Assembly: GCF_012932365.1 (NCBI RefSeq) | Contig: NZ_JAAIIH010000017.1 | Span: 1 to 47,997, forward strand | Length of the DNA stretch: 47,997 nucleotides | Origin: Bifidobacterium moraviense | GTDB lineage: Bacteria; Actinomycetota; Actinomycetes; Actinomycetales; Bifidobacteriaceae | Reading direction: 5' to 3' | In this document: positions 8,453 to 17,182 of the stretch, in pieces | Position numbering within the stretch: position 1 is the first letter of the stretch | Layout of the letters: each line of letters opens with the position of its first letter | The notes under the pieces: model-generated | Seen by the model: the letters and a program-made list of their open reading frames with translations, nothing else | Told to the model about the DNA's origin: nothing | Databases searched by the model: none | Translations under genes and position numbers: made by a program

Positions 8453-9130
8453 TCACGGGGCGGGCCGAGGCCGCCCGATGTTGTTCCACTGGGCGTCGTT
8501 GCGCGACTGGGCGTAGGTGCGCAGCAGAAAGTCGTGGTACGCGTCGAACAGGCGATGGTAGTCGTCCTGATACGTCGCGCCGTCCCGTGGCATCTCGATC
8601 GTGGCGGATCGCAGGTCCGCGCCGAAGGACCATCGGGTTTCGCCGTTGGATCCGCCGCCGATGAAGCCCTCCGCGTCCACGGACGCCTCGTTGAGGAACC
8701 CGTAGGCATACGCCGGAGTCTCGGACGTGGCGCGCGTGCAGTCGGCGACGATGATGCGCGCCTCCTCGTGGGAATTCGGATAGTAGCGGTCGTAATACGG
8801 GTAGTCGGCTACGTTCTTCCGTGCAAGCTGCTCGGCGCTGCCCAGAGCGGTGCGGAACATGGCGACCGCATCGTCCTCGTCGGTGCGCGGCTCGAACAGG
8901 TACGAGACGTCCCGCAGCGAGTTCGTGCTCCCGTCCTCCACCGTGATGGTCGAATACAGCAGACTGGTCGCCTTGGATACGGTCAGGCCGTCCTCCGTGA
9001 CGGAGGCGCTGCGCCGTGCGAGGACGGAGACGCCTCTCCCGACCGCGAGCGCCATGTCGGCGCCGAACGCGGACAGCAGGATGAACGTCGCGATGACGGC
9101 TTTTCTGACGGTGGCGGCGGATGGGCGCAT
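8453..9130 (-). CDS. Secreted protein of unknown function, divergent from a NarL-type system
   Basis: 225 residues. A signal peptide or anchor runs over about residues 8-29 (KAVIATFILL onward, ending near MALA). The mature part is rich in Asp and Tyr with no recognised motif; YPYYDRYYPNSHEEAR and YHRLFDAYHDFLL are distinctive segments. The start at 9130 has GGAGGGAGAA eight bases upstream, a strong ribosome site. It is transcribed away from the response regulator at 9381, and with the next small secreted protein may be a target of that system. This is inference from position only. Confidence 0.7.
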   Translation of the reverse strand: MRPSAATVRKAVIATFILLSAFGADMALAVGRGVSVLARRSASVTEDGLTVSKATSLLYSTITVEDGSTNSLRDVSYLFEPRTDEDDAVAMFRTALGSAEQLARKNVADYPYYDRYYPNSHEEARIIVADCTRATSETPAYAYGFLNEASVDAEGFIGGGSNGETRWSFGADLRSATIEMPRDGATYQDDYHRLFDAYHDFLLRTYAQSRNDAQWNNIGRPRPAP

Positions 9131-9150
9131 GTCGGTTCTCCCTCCGGGAC

Positions 9151-9200
9151 GGTCGGTCGTGCTGGCTGGTCTGTCGTGCTGGCTGGGTCGGTCGTGCTGG
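9151..9200. repeat. Three tandem 17-18 bp units in the divergent intergenic region
   Basis: GTCGTGCTGG recurs at 9156, 9173 and 9191 within near-identical units GGTCGGTCGTGCTGGCT. The block lies just upstream of the ribosome site of the minus-strand secreted protein. Length change could affect its leader or promoter. Confidence 0.75.
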
Positions 9201-9380
9201 TTCGGACATGCCGCGCTGCGTTGGCCCTTGCTGCGATGGTAAGGGCCATCCGCCGGCTTCCTCAACCGCCATACATGATCCGTGTATGCCCCTTCTGCGC
9301 CCATCGCCTCGCACGGTATGCTGGACGAAAGGTCTTCCGTCATGGCCGACGCGGGACCATTGCCGAAGCGGGGGATGAGG

Positions 9381-10016
9381 ATGCGCGTGGGAATCATCGA
9401 GAACGACCGGATGACCGCTTCGGTGCTGCGGCACATGCTGGGGCGAAGCGACGACATCCACGTGGTGTGGGTCGCGGCCACTGCTGTCGAAGGATTGCGG
9501 TGCTGTTTCCGGCGCGACGACGCGCAGCCCGACGTGGTGCTGGTCGACATCATGCTGGAGGGCGTCAGCGGCCTTGACGTCTGCCGCGAGATCCGTCGGC
9601 GCAGCGGCACCATCGGCGTGGTCTGCATCACGGCATATGAGGTGGGGCCGTTCGTCGATCGCGCGGTCCGCAGCGGGGCGCAGGCCATAGTCTCCAAGGA
9701 CGGGTCGATCGAGGAGCTGCTGCGCGTGATGCGCGCGGTCGCGCGGGGCGATGCGATGCCGCCCTGCAGCACCGCCACCGAATCCCATGGGCTCGTCTCC
9801 GCCGACGACGGTGCGACGCCGCCGGTGGCGCTGTCGTCCATGGAGCTGGCGGTGATGCGCGGGTACCATCGGGGCTTCTCCACGCGAGAGATGGCGCGGC
9901 AGCATCACATCGCTCCCTCCACCGTGCTGGTGCACGCGCATCACGTTATGGCCAAGCTGGGCGTTCACACGCGCGTGGAGGCCGTGCGCATCTGCCTGCG
10001 CGATCATCTGATATGA
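9381..10016 (+). CDS. NarL/LuxR-family response regulator
   Basis: 211 residues. The receiver domain has E7 and D9, phospho-acceptor D56 (DVVLVDIMLEG), T84 and K106. A C-terminal LuxR-type helix-turn-helix runs LSSMELAVMRGYHRGFSTRE and on to a KLGVHTRVEAV ending. I chose ATG 9381 because the receiver strand begins at once (MRVGIIEND) and GGGG lies six bases upstream; ATG 9342 in frame is an alternative. A TATGCT box at 9317-9322 may be its -10. The kinase gene begins 21 bases after the stop, so the two form an operon; the divergent secreted proteins are candidate targets. Confidence 0.9.
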   Translation: MRVGIIENDRMTASVLRHMLGRSDDIHVVWVAATAVEGLRCCFRRDDAQPDVVLVDIMLEGVSGLDVCREIRRRSGTIGVVCITAYEVGPFVDRAVRSGAQAIVSKDGSIEELLRVMRAVARGDAMPPCSTATESHGLVSADDGATPPVALSSMELAVMRGYHRGFSTREMARQHHIAPSTVLVHAHHVMAKLGVHTRVEAVRICLRDHLI

Positions 10017-10037
10017 GACGGGAACGAGGACGGGGCC

Positions 10038-11150
10038 ATGAACGGGATTCATCCGCGTAGGGCGATGGCGTCGCCGGGCGTCAGACTGGCGGTTTCGGTC
10101 GTCGGCTGGAGCGTGGTCATGGCCGACGCGTGCGTGACGGTGATCGCCCCTTCCACGCCATATGGCCTGCAGCTGCTGTCCATGCTGATGCTGGTCGTCA
10201 TGGCGATGAGTTCCATGGTGGAATCGCTGATGGCCGCTGCGGTGGCGGTCGCCGCCCACTGCCTGACGATCGCGTTGTACGGCGACGGATTGTCCCTCCG
10301 CATGCTGCCGTCGTTCGGTCCCGTGATCGCGGCGTACGGCCTCGCGTGGCTGGCGGGCGCGCTGTGCCGGACGATGGTCGGCAACGCGGTGCTGCGGCGT
10401 GCGCTGTGCGAGCGCGCCGTGAGGCGGTCCGCCGTCGTCCAGCTCCATGATCAGGTATGCAACGCCCTGTCCTGCGCGATGATGCTGCTCGACTGCGGAG
10501 AGATCGACGAGAGCCGCCGCGTTCTGGACGAGGCTCTGGGAACGGTACGGCAGATCATGCGGCGCCTCGACGAGGAGAACGACGAAGCGGCGGGGGATGC
10601 CTTGCCGTCATCGGCTGCATGGGGATGGCGAATGGTCACGGAACGGCAGCTGCGCGACATGGTCGCCGAGAAGCAACGGCTGTTGTCCTCCCTGGGGTTC
10701 CAAGGCGTCGTCCTGTTCCCGGAGCATTGCATGGACCAGGTCCCGCGGCGGGTCCGCGCCACGGCGTATGCGCTGCTCGTCGAACTGTTCGGCAACGTCG
10801 CCAGACATGCCGATCCGAAGCATGGCTACTACTGTTCCATCGCCCGGAGCGCCGACGCCATGATCATCGAACTGAGCGATGTGCCGCGCGTTCCGCAGGC
10901 GCCTACGGCACCGGGAACGGCCGGGGACGATGACCGGGCGTACGACGAGGCGGGCGCACGGCATGATGACGACCACGGCGGCAAGAGCACGGGCAAGCGC
11001 ACCGGCCTGTCCCATTACCGGGACGTCTGCTCCCATCTCGGCGGTTCGCTGGACGTCGATCGGACGGCGGAGCGATGGCACCTGCGGGCGCGCATCCCGC
11101 TGGGCGCGCCCCCGGATCGTCGCAGGTCCCCGCACGGCCGCTGCGTATAA
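10038..11150 (+). CDS. NarX-type sensor histidine kinase with degenerate ATP-lid region
   Basis: 370 residues. Four or five hydrophobic segments occupy about residues 15-115, with almost no external loops, as in intramembrane-sensing kinases. The dimerisation domain carries H137 in QLHDQVCNALS, the HisKA_3 pattern. The N box keeps N253 (ELFGNVARHA). Where the G1 box DxGxG is expected the sequence is D281-VPRVP, without glycines, followed by a low-complexity Asp/His-rich insert before a G2-like TGLSHYRD at about 322-329. ATP binding may therefore be altered. The stop codon lies inside the TATAAT box of the next gene. Family sure, activity open. Confidence 0.85.
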   Translation: MNGIHPRRAMASPGVRLAVSVVGWSVVMADACVTVIAPSTPYGLQLLSMLMLVVMAMSSMVESLMAAAVAVAAHCLTIALYGDGLSLRMLPSFGPVIAAYGLAWLAGALCRTMVGNAVLRRALCERAVRRSAVVQLHDQVCNALSCAMMLLDCGEIDESRRVLDEALGTVRQIMRRLDEENDEAAGDALPSSAAWGWRMVTERQLRDMVAEKQRLLSSLGFQGVVLFPEHCMDQVPRRVRATAYALLVELFGNVARHADPKHGYYCSIARSADAMIIELSDVPRVPQAPTAPGTAGDDDRAYDEAGARHDDDHGGKSTGKRTGLSHYRDVCSHLGGSLDVDRTAERWHLRARIPLGAPPDRRRSPHGRCV

Positions 11151-11151
11151 T
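11146..11151 (+). promoter_or_regulatory. Perfect TATAAT -10 box for a leaderless helicase transcript
   Basis: TATAAT overlaps the kinase stop codon (TAA 11148-11150) and is followed by exactly seven bases and the ATG at 11159. No Shine-Dalgarno is present, so the mRNA probably starts at the start codon. Confidence 0.7.
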
Positions 11152-11158
11152 CGGCCGC

Positions 11159-12568
11159 ATGCAGCAGTCCGAAGCCCTCGCCATCCTCGACGCCGGCGCC
11201 AGCGTGTTCCTCACGGGCGCGCCCGGCGCGGGTAAGACGTACGTGCTCAACCGGTTCATCGCCGCGGCGCGCAAGCGGGGCGCGAGCGTGGCCGTCACCG
11301 CGTCCACCGGCATCGCGTCCACGCACATCGACGGGCAGACCATCCACTCGTGGAGCGGCGTGGGCGTCGCCACGGCGCTCACGGCGAACCTGCTCAGGAC
11401 CATCCGCACGCGCCGGCGCCGCAAGATCGAAGCCACGGACGTGCTGGTGATCGACGAGGTCTCCATGATGCACGCGTGGCTGTTCGACATGGTGGACGAG
11501 GTGTGCCGCGCGATCCGCCGCGATCCGCGCCCGTTCGGCGGCCTGCAGGTGGTGGTCTCCGGCGACTTCTTCCAGCTGCCGCCGGTCTCCGTGTCCGGAC
11601 GCAACCGCGACGTGCTCGCGCCCAGCCCCGAGTTCGTCGCCTCGCGCGAACGCTACGCGCGCGCCGGGCGCAACCCCGAGGGCTTCGTCACCGAGTCGTT
11701 CGCGTGGGACGCGCTGAAGCCCGTCACCTGCTACCTCACCGAACAGCACCGTCAGGACGACGGGCGTCTGCTCGGCGTGCTCACCGACATCCGCGACGGC
11801 GCGGTCACGCAGGCCGACCGCGACACGCTCGTCACGCGCCTCGGCGCGATCCCCGAACCCGGGCAGGCCGCCGTGAACCTGTTCCCCGTGAACCGTCAGG
11901 CCGATGCGCTGAACGACCTGCGGCTCGCGCAGATCGAGGCGGACGAACATGCGTTCCACGCCGAATCCGCCGGTCCCGCCAATCTGGTGGCGCGGCTGAA
12001 GAGGAACATGCTCGCCCCGGAGACGCTGACGCTCAAGGAGGGCGCGGCCGTGATGGCGCTGCGCAACGATCAGGACCACCAGTACGTCAACGGGTCCATC
12101 GGCACCGTGCGCGGCTTCGCGCCGGAAGCCAAGGGCGGCTGGCCCATCGTGGAGTTCGAGAACGGGCACATCGTCACCATGCGGCCGGCCTCGTGGGAGC
12201 TCACCGACGGCGAGACCGTGCTCGCGTCCGTCAACCAGGTGCCCTTGAGATGCGCGTGGGCCATCACCATCCACAAATCGCAGGGCATGACGCTCGACCG
12301 CGCCGTCATGGACCTCAGGCGCACGTTCGCGCCCGGCATGGGCTACGTGGCGCTCTCGCGCGTGGAGGCGCTGGAGGGGCTGTACCTTGCGGGCGTGAAC
12401 GAGCGGATGTTCCTCGTCTCGCCGGATGCGGTGATGCTCGACGCCGATCTGCGCGCCGGTTCGCGGGCCGCGGCCGACCGTCTTGCCGCCGAGGGCGCCG
12501 AGGCATTCATCGCGCACGCCGACACCTCGGACGAGGGGGACGAGTTCGCGCAGGATCTGCTGTTCTGA
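11159..12568 (+). CDS. Pif1/RecD-like SF1 DNA helicase
   Basis: A 469-residue superfamily 1B helicase. Walker A GAPGAGKT is at 20-27, followed by motif Ia with TASTGIAST; Walker B VLVIDEVSMM carries D99 and E100; motif III is SGDFFQLPPV; near the C-terminus WAITIHKSQGMTLDRAVMDL and YVALSRVEALEGLYL match motifs V and VI of Pif1-like and RecD-like enzymes. Such enzymes resolve DNA structures at forks or act in repair. The start ATG 11159 follows the TATAAT box by seven bases; a longer in-frame ORF from 11075 would overlap the kinase and is not used. It stands alone, with a palindromic element downstream. Confidence 0.92.
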   Translation: MQQSEALAILDAGASVFLTGAPGAGKTYVLNRFIAAARKRGASVAVTASTGIASTHIDGQTIHSWSGVGVATALTANLLRTIRTRRRRKIEATDVLVIDEVSMMHAWLFDMVDEVCRAIRRDPRPFGGLQVVVSGDFFQLPPVSVSGRNRDVLAPSPEFVASRERYARAGRNPEGFVTESFAWDALKPVTCYLTEQHRQDDGRLLGVLTDIRDGAVTQADRDTLVTRLGAIPEPGQAAVNLFPVNRQADALNDLRLAQIEADEHAFHAESAGPANLVARLKRNMLAPETLTLKEGAAVMALRNDQDHQYVNGSIGTVRGFAPEAKGGWPIVEFENGHIVTMRPASWELTDGETVLASVNQVPLRCAWAITIHKSQGMTLDRAVMDLRRTFAPGMGYVALSRVEALEGLYLAGVNERMFLVSPDAVMLDADLRAGSRAAADRLAAEGAEAFIAHADTSDEGDEFAQDLLF

Positions 12569-12705
12569 TCCTTTGACGGCTTTTGGTGTGCGGGAGCCGC
12601 GGACGGGCGGACGCCGGCGCGCCTGACGGTATGCTACCGCTCAACTGTGGATAGTGAATGCGGGAATACTGCCTGTTCTTGATATCCGGCGAAGGGCGAG
12701 CGAGA

Positions 12706-12881
12706 CACGCAGAAGAAGGGTCCTGACTTCTGAGTGTCCCGTCCGAGTACAGCCGTCCTTTCGCCGCATTCCCGCGGCACAACAATGGCGGAATGACGCG
12801 GTTTGCCGACGCGCGGCAGTCGTCCGGCAGGCCGTTCTTCCCGGAGCGGACACTCAGAAGTCGGGACCCTTCTTCTGAGTG
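12706..12881. repeat. Large inverted-repeat element with a hairpin in each arm
   Basis: Arms 12711-12745 and 12842-12876 (35 bp each) match as inverted repeats with about three differences. Each arm is itself a hairpin: CACTCAGAAG (12851-12860) pairs perfectly with CTTCTGAGTG (12872-12881), and the left counterpart at 12706-12736 differs by one base. About 96 bp separate the arms. It lies between the convergent helicase and a minus-strand membrane protein. It reads either as two opposed terminators or as a MITE-like element; 12569-12888 holds no convincing gene. Confidence 0.85.
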
Positions 12882-12888
12882 CCCGTCA

Positions 12889-13119
12889 TCAGGTGCCGAA
12901 CAGGTCCGCCAGCCCCACCACGAACGCGATCACGCCGCCGACCATCATCAGCACGCCGGTCACGCGCGCCATGGCGAGGTAGAAGTCCGAGGGCTCGCCG
13001 CCCTTGACCGTCAGGAACGTGTCGATCTTCCACAGCAGTTCGGTCTTGAACGTGGCCAGCGCGCCCGCGCCTACGAACAGCAGGGCGATGAGCAGCCACT
13101 GCCAGTGGTTGGTGATCAT
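12889..13119 (-). CDS. Small two-TM membrane protein (DUF6199-like)
   Basis: 76 residues with two hydrophobic segments (about 7-22 and 52-72) joined by a charged linker containing KGGEPSDFYLAMAR. That layout resembles small proteins grouped as DUF6199, whose function is unknown; the match is from memory of the pattern. The start at 13119 has AAAGGA upstream on the minus strand, and a TATCCT box at 13154-13159 (complement) is a candidate -10. It is separated by 159 bases from the large membrane protein gene on the same strand. Confidence 0.75.
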   Translation of the reverse strand: MITNHWQWLLIALLFVGAGALATFKTELLWKIDTFLTVKGGEPSDFYLAMARVTGVLMMVGGVIAFVVGLADLFGT

Positions 13120-13153
13120 CGTTGATCCTTTCCCTAGAGGGGCCCATATGTCT

Positions 13154-13159
13154 AGGATA
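13154..13159 (-). promoter_or_regulatory. Candidate -10 box (TATCCT) for the small membrane protein
   Basis: On the minus strand TATCCT lies 34 bases before the ATG at 13119, giving a leader of about 28 nt that carries the AAAGGA ribosome site. Confidence 0.35.
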
Positions 13160-13278
13160 CGCGCGTTGCGTGGTGCGTGGTGTGTGTTGTGCGGCGCACG
13201 ATGCGCATTGCACGGTGTACGGCGTGCGGGTGGCGTGCGGGTGGGACAGCCCGCCGCGGCGGACGGGACGATGCCGGG

Positions 13279-15057
13279 CTAGCGCAGCCGCGAGAGCCGA
13301 CGCCCGATGCGGCGCATCGAGTTGAGACTCGCCTCGTAGCGCGCGGCCGCCGCGATGAGCACGACGCCGGCCGCGAGCAGCCACACCCACCAGTAGTCGC
13401 GCGAGACCTCCGTGATCCACGGCCACAGCAGCCGGATCGTGTGGGCCACGAGGACTGCGGCACCCGCCTCCAGCGGGGCCTTCCACCCCAGGACCGCACC
13501 GGCCAGCAGCGCGATCAGCGCCGCGACGAACAGCGCCAGCGACCGCGGGGACGTGGCGGATGCGCCTTCGCCCCACGTCATGAGCAGCGTGGGGACGAAC
13601 AGGAACGTCATGGCCGGCCACAGCGCCGTCCAGCTGCGCAGCGCGGGATCGACGTGCATGCGCTGCACGCCCACCGCCAGCGCCATGAGCGCGAACGGGG
13701 CGGTGATGAGATCCGCGGGCACGGGCTCGGTGAAGCCGTGACCGGTGAGCGCGACCATCACGAGCGCGGTGACGCCGGTGGCGGCGCCGACGATCCAGCG
13801 GATCGCGCCGTAGCCGGCTGCGTTCGCGGTGTTCGCGGCGTTCGGGGCGTTTGCGATGCCGGCGGGCGGCAGGGACGTGGCGGTCTCGGACGGCGTGGGC
13901 GCGAAGGATGTGCCCGGCGCGGGACCGGTGGCCTGCGGGGCGGGGATGGCCTGTGCTGCGGGGACTGCCTGTGCGGCAGGTGCTGCGGGAACCGTCTGTG
14001 CGGCAGGTGCCGCCGCCTTCGGAACGCGGGCGCCCGCCACCCACACGGCCGCCGTGAGCGCCATCATCATCACGTAGACGCCCATCGAGGCGTACGCCAT
14101 GCCCTGCAGCGGGGAGTCGAATGCGCCGAGCGCCAACGCCACGAGCAGCAGCATCGTGCCGCAGAGCAGGATGATGCGCTCCGCGGCGGCCGGGCGTCGC
14201 CGCGACGGCGCCAGCGCGGCCGCGGCGGCGAGCACGGTCAGGCATGCGCCTGCGAGCAGCGTGCCCTGCAAGCGCGTCAGGAACGGCAGATCGAGCGTCA
14301 TCGCCAGACCCCACGGCGCCACGAAGGCGGCGAACAGGCCGTACGCGCGCAACGGATGGGCTGGCGCCGCGCCGACGCGGAACGCGCCCAGGGCGAGACC
14401 GAGCAGCGACGCGCCCAGCAGCACGGCTCCGGTGACCGGATACTGCATGCCGGAGTAGAACGGCTCTTCGAGCAGGCCGCAGAGGCGCGCGTCGATGCCC
14501 AGCGCCACGAGCCCGGCCCACGCGATGCCCTCCGCGGTGATGCGCAGCCGGGACGCGACGAGCCGCGAGACCACGAGTCCCGCGACCCCGAGCGCGCCGA
14601 TGCAGGCCGCGCGCGCGTCATCGCCCAGCGTGGAGTACACGTTCGTGGCGAACGTGAAGACGCCGGCGATCACCAGCCCCACGCCGAGGATGAGCAGCAG
14701 CGCCTGCGTGTCGGACGACCGGCGGACGGGCGGGGCGGAAGGGGAGGAAAGCGGTTCGGGTGAGCCGGGCGCCGCCGTGCGGGGCGTTCCGGAGACTTGG
14801 GAACGCGTCGGCGACTGCGGCTGCTGTACGTACGGACGCTGCGGTCGGAACGGCGGCTGCGATGTCTGCGGCGTCCGTGATGCCTGGGACGCCCGTGATG
14901 CCTGCGGCGGCTGCGGTTCGGGATTCCCCGCGGTTTCGGGCTGCCATGATTGCCGCACGTACTGCGGTTGCTGCGCGTACTGCTGCTGCGCGTACTGCGA
15001 CGGCTGGCTGGATCGTTGCGGCTGCTGCGGTGATGTGGATGACGTCGGCTGTGTCAT
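13279..15057 (-). CDS. SCO7613 C-terminal-domain-like multi-spanning membrane protein
   Basis: 592 residues. About 115 N-terminal residues are low-complexity Gln/Pro/Ser with QYAQQ and ASRASQ repeats, predicted disordered and cytoplasmic. From residue 118 on there are many alternating hydrophobic helices (at least twelve), interrupted by an Ala/Pro-rich loop built of AQAVPAAPAA-like repeats. This design matches proteins named SCO7613 C-terminal domain-containing membrane proteins in actinobacteria; their function is unknown. The start at 15057 has GCGAGG upstream. It is divergent from proS across 185 bases that carry both promoters. Confidence 0.75.
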   Translation of the reverse strand: MTQPTSSTSPQQPQRSSQPSQYAQQQYAQQPQYVRQSWQPETAGNPEPQPPQASRASQASRTPQTSQPPFRPQRPYVQQPQSPTRSQVSGTPRTAAPGSPEPLSSPSAPPVRRSSDTQALLLILGVGLVIAGVFTFATNVYSTLGDDARAACIGALGVAGLVVSRLVASRLRITAEGIAWAGLVALGIDARLCGLLEEPFYSGMQYPVTGAVLLGASLLGLALGAFRVGAAPAHPLRAYGLFAAFVAPWGLAMTLDLPFLTRLQGTLLAGACLTVLAAAAALAPSRRRPAAAERIILLCGTMLLLVALALGAFDSPLQGMAYASMGVYVMMMALTAAVWVAGARVPKAAAPAAQTVPAAPAAQAVPAAQAIPAPQATGPAPGTSFAPTPSETATSLPPAGIANAPNAANTANAAGYGAIRWIVGAATGVTALVMVALTGHGFTEPVPADLITAPFALMALAVGVQRMHVDPALRSWTALWPAMTFLFVPTLLMTWGEGASATSPRSLALFVAALIALLAGAVLGWKAPLEAGAAVLVAHTIRLLWPWITEVSRDYWWVWLLAAGVVLIAAAARYEASLNSMRRIGRRLSRLR

Positions 15058-15229
15058 GGCGAACCTCGCTGTCCTTCTCTGTTCGCTCCATCCTGTTCCC
15101 ATTGTGTCATGCCGGGCCGCGCCGCGCCATGGCTGCGCCGTGCCATGCCTTCCTCCGCGTCCCCGTGCCCCGTGCGAACCACCGGTGATCCCGGTCGTCC
15201 GGAGGCCCCGGAATGTCCCCGAACGCGAA

Positions 15230-15235
15230 TACTTT
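15230..15235 (+). promoter_or_regulatory. Candidate -10 box (TACTTT) for leaderless proS
   Basis: TACTTT is followed by seven bases and ATG 15243. A competing start exists: GGAGG at 15201-15205 lies seven bases before ATG 15213 in the same frame. Confidence 0.4.
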
Positions 15236-15242
15236 GGAACCC

Positions 15243-17063
15243 ATGAGTTCCAAAGCACTACGTATGTCCACCATGTTCCTGCGCACCCTGCGCGAGGACC
15301 CCGCAGACGCCGACGTCGATTCGGCGAAGCTGCTGCAGCGCGCCGGCTACATCCGCAAGGCCGCTCCCGGCATCTGGACCTGGCTGCCGCTGGGTCTGAG
15401 GGTGCTCAACAAGATCGAGGAGATCATCCGCGAGGAGATGGCCGGCATCGGCGCCCAGGAGGTGCACTTCCCGGCCCTGCTGCCGCGCGAGCCGTACGAG
15501 GCCACCCACCGCTGGGAGGAGTACGGCGACAACATCTTCCGTCTCAAGGACCGCCATCAGGCCGACTACCTGCTCGCGCCCACGCATGAGGAGATGTTCA
15601 CGCTGCTGGTCAAGGACATGTACTCGTCGTACAAGGACCTGCCGGTGGTGCTCTACCAGATCCAGACCAAGTACCGCGACGAGTTCCGTCCGCGCGCGGG
15701 CCTGATCCGCGGCCGCGAGTTCGTGATGAAGGACGCCTACTCGTTCAACGTGGACGAGGAGGGCATGCGCAAGGCGTACTACGACGAGCGCGGCGCCTAC
15801 GAGCGCGTGTTCCAGCGCATCGGCCTCAAGTACGTGCCCGTGTTCGCCATGTCCGGCCCGATGGGCGGCTCGGCGTCCGAGGAGTTCCTCGCCCCCATGC
15901 CGATCGGCGAGGACACGTTCGCGCTCGCCCCGTCCGGCAAGGCCTGGAACGTCGAGGCGCTGCACACGCCCGAGCTGCCGGAGATCGACTGCTCCGCCAC
16001 CCCGGCCGCGCACAAGGAGGCCACGCCGGACGCGAAGACCATCGACAAGATGATCGAGCGCGCCAACGCCGACCATCCGCGCGCGGACGGCCGCTCGTGG
16101 GAGGCGTCGGACATCCTCAAGAACGTCGTCATCGCCGTCAAGCACCCCGAGGACGCGGACCACGACGAGCCGTGGCGCGAGATCATCGTCGTGGGCGTGC
16201 CCGGCGACCGCACCGTGGACATGAAGCGTCTCGAGGCGCAGTTCGCCCCCGCCGAGCTGGAGGAGGCCACCGAGGAGGACCTCAAGGCCCATCCGGAGCT
16301 GGTGCCCGGCTACATCGGCCCGATGGCGCTCGGCCCGCAGGCCAAGGCCGCCGGCGTGAAGGAGCCCGTGCGCTACCTCGTGGACGCGCACGTGGTCAAG
16401 GGTTCCGCGTGGTTCACCGGCGCCGACGAGCACGAGGTGGACTACTACGATCTGGTCTACGGCCGCGACTTCCAGGCCGACGGCACCGTGGAGGCCGTGG
16501 AGGTGCGCCACGGCGACATGAGCCCGGACGGCTCCGGTCCGCTGAGCTTCGAGCGCGGCGTGGAGATCGGCCAGGTGTTCCAGCTGGGCCTCAAGTACTC
16601 CAAGGCGCTGGACCTCAAGGTGCTCGACCAGAACGGCAAGACCGTGCCGGTGTGGATGGGCTGCTACGGCATCGGCGTCTCCCGCGTGCTCGCCTGCGTG
16701 GCCGAGACGCATCATGACGACGCCGGCCTCGCATGGCCTGCGGTCGTCGCTCCCGCGCAGGTGCACGTGGTGGCCACCGGCAAGGACCAGGCCGCGTTCG
16801 ACGCCGCCGAGAAGCTCGTCTCCGAGCTGGAGGAGCGCGGCATCGAGGTGATCTACGACGACCGTCCGAAGGTCTCCCCGGGCGTGAAGTTCAAGGACGC
16901 CGAGCTGATCGGCGTGCCGCTGATCGCCGTGGCCGGCCGCGACACCGTGAACAACGGCACGATCGAGATCCGCTACCGCGACGGTTCCGACAAGGTGGCC
17001 GTGCCCGCCGACCAGGCCGCCTCGGTGCTGGACGAGCGTCTCGCCGAGCTGCTGGGCAAGTGA
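15243..17063 (+). CDS. proS: Prolyl-tRNA synthetase (bacterial type with editing insertion)
   Basis: A 606-residue class II aminoacyl-tRNA synthetase that charges tRNA-Pro. Visible parts: the N-terminal MSTMFLRTLREDP region; motif 1 around KIEEIIREEM; motif 2 with FRPRAGLIRGREFVMKDAYSF; a long INS editing domain inserted between motifs 2 and 3 (about residues 230-430, containing KNVVIAVKHP and VKGSAWFTGADEHEVDYYD); motif 3 MGCYGIGVSRVLA; and a C-terminal anticodon-binding domain. ATG 15243 was chosen because homologous starts lie close to LRMSTMF and a -10-like box is seven bases upstream; ATG 15213 with GGAGG would add ten residues. A strong terminator follows. Confidence 0.97.
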   Translation: MSSKALRMSTMFLRTLREDPADADVDSAKLLQRAGYIRKAAPGIWTWLPLGLRVLNKIEEIIREEMAGIGAQEVHFPALLPREPYEATHRWEEYGDNIFRLKDRHQADYLLAPTHEEMFTLLVKDMYSSYKDLPVVLYQIQTKYRDEFRPRAGLIRGREFVMKDAYSFNVDEEGMRKAYYDERGAYERVFQRIGLKYVPVFAMSGPMGGSASEEFLAPMPIGEDTFALAPSGKAWNVEALHTPELPEIDCSATPAAHKEATPDAKTIDKMIERANADHPRADGRSWEASDILKNVVIAVKHPEDADHDEPWREIIVVGVPGDRTVDMKRLEAQFAPAELEEATEEDLKAHPELVPGYIGPMALGPQAKAAGVKEPVRYLVDAHVVKGSAWFTGADEHEVDYYDLVYGRDFQADGTVEAVEVRHGDMSPDGSGPLSFERGVEIGQVFQLGLKYSKALDLKVLDQNGKTVPVWMGCYGIGVSRVLACVAETHHDDAGLAWPAVVAPAQVHVVATGKDQAAFDAAEKLVSELEERGIEVIYDDRPKVSPGVKFKDAELIGVPLIAVAGRDTVNNGTIEIRYRDGSDKVAVPADQAASVLDERLAELLGK

Positions 17064-17135
17064 TGCGCTGATGCGCTGATCCGCTGAGATCGCGTCGCAC
17101 GTCGCATATCGCGCATATCGCATATCGCATATCGC
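17061..17135. repeat. Short tandem repeats after proS
   Basis: TGATGCGC occurs twice and TGATCCGC once at 17061-17085, then four GCATATCG units at 17104-17134. They lie between the proS stop and its terminator and look like slipped-strand expansions. No function is apparent. Confidence 0.7.
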
Positions 17136-17147
17136 GATCATCGTGCC

Positions 17148-17182
17148 GATGGGCTCCCTTCCGCCATGGAGGGGAGCCCATC
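17148..17182 (+). terminator. Hairpin terminator of proS
   Basis: GATGGGCTCCC (17148-17158) pairs perfectly with GGGAGCCCATC (17172-17182) across a 13-nt loop. It is 85 bases after the proS stop. Confidence 0.75.
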
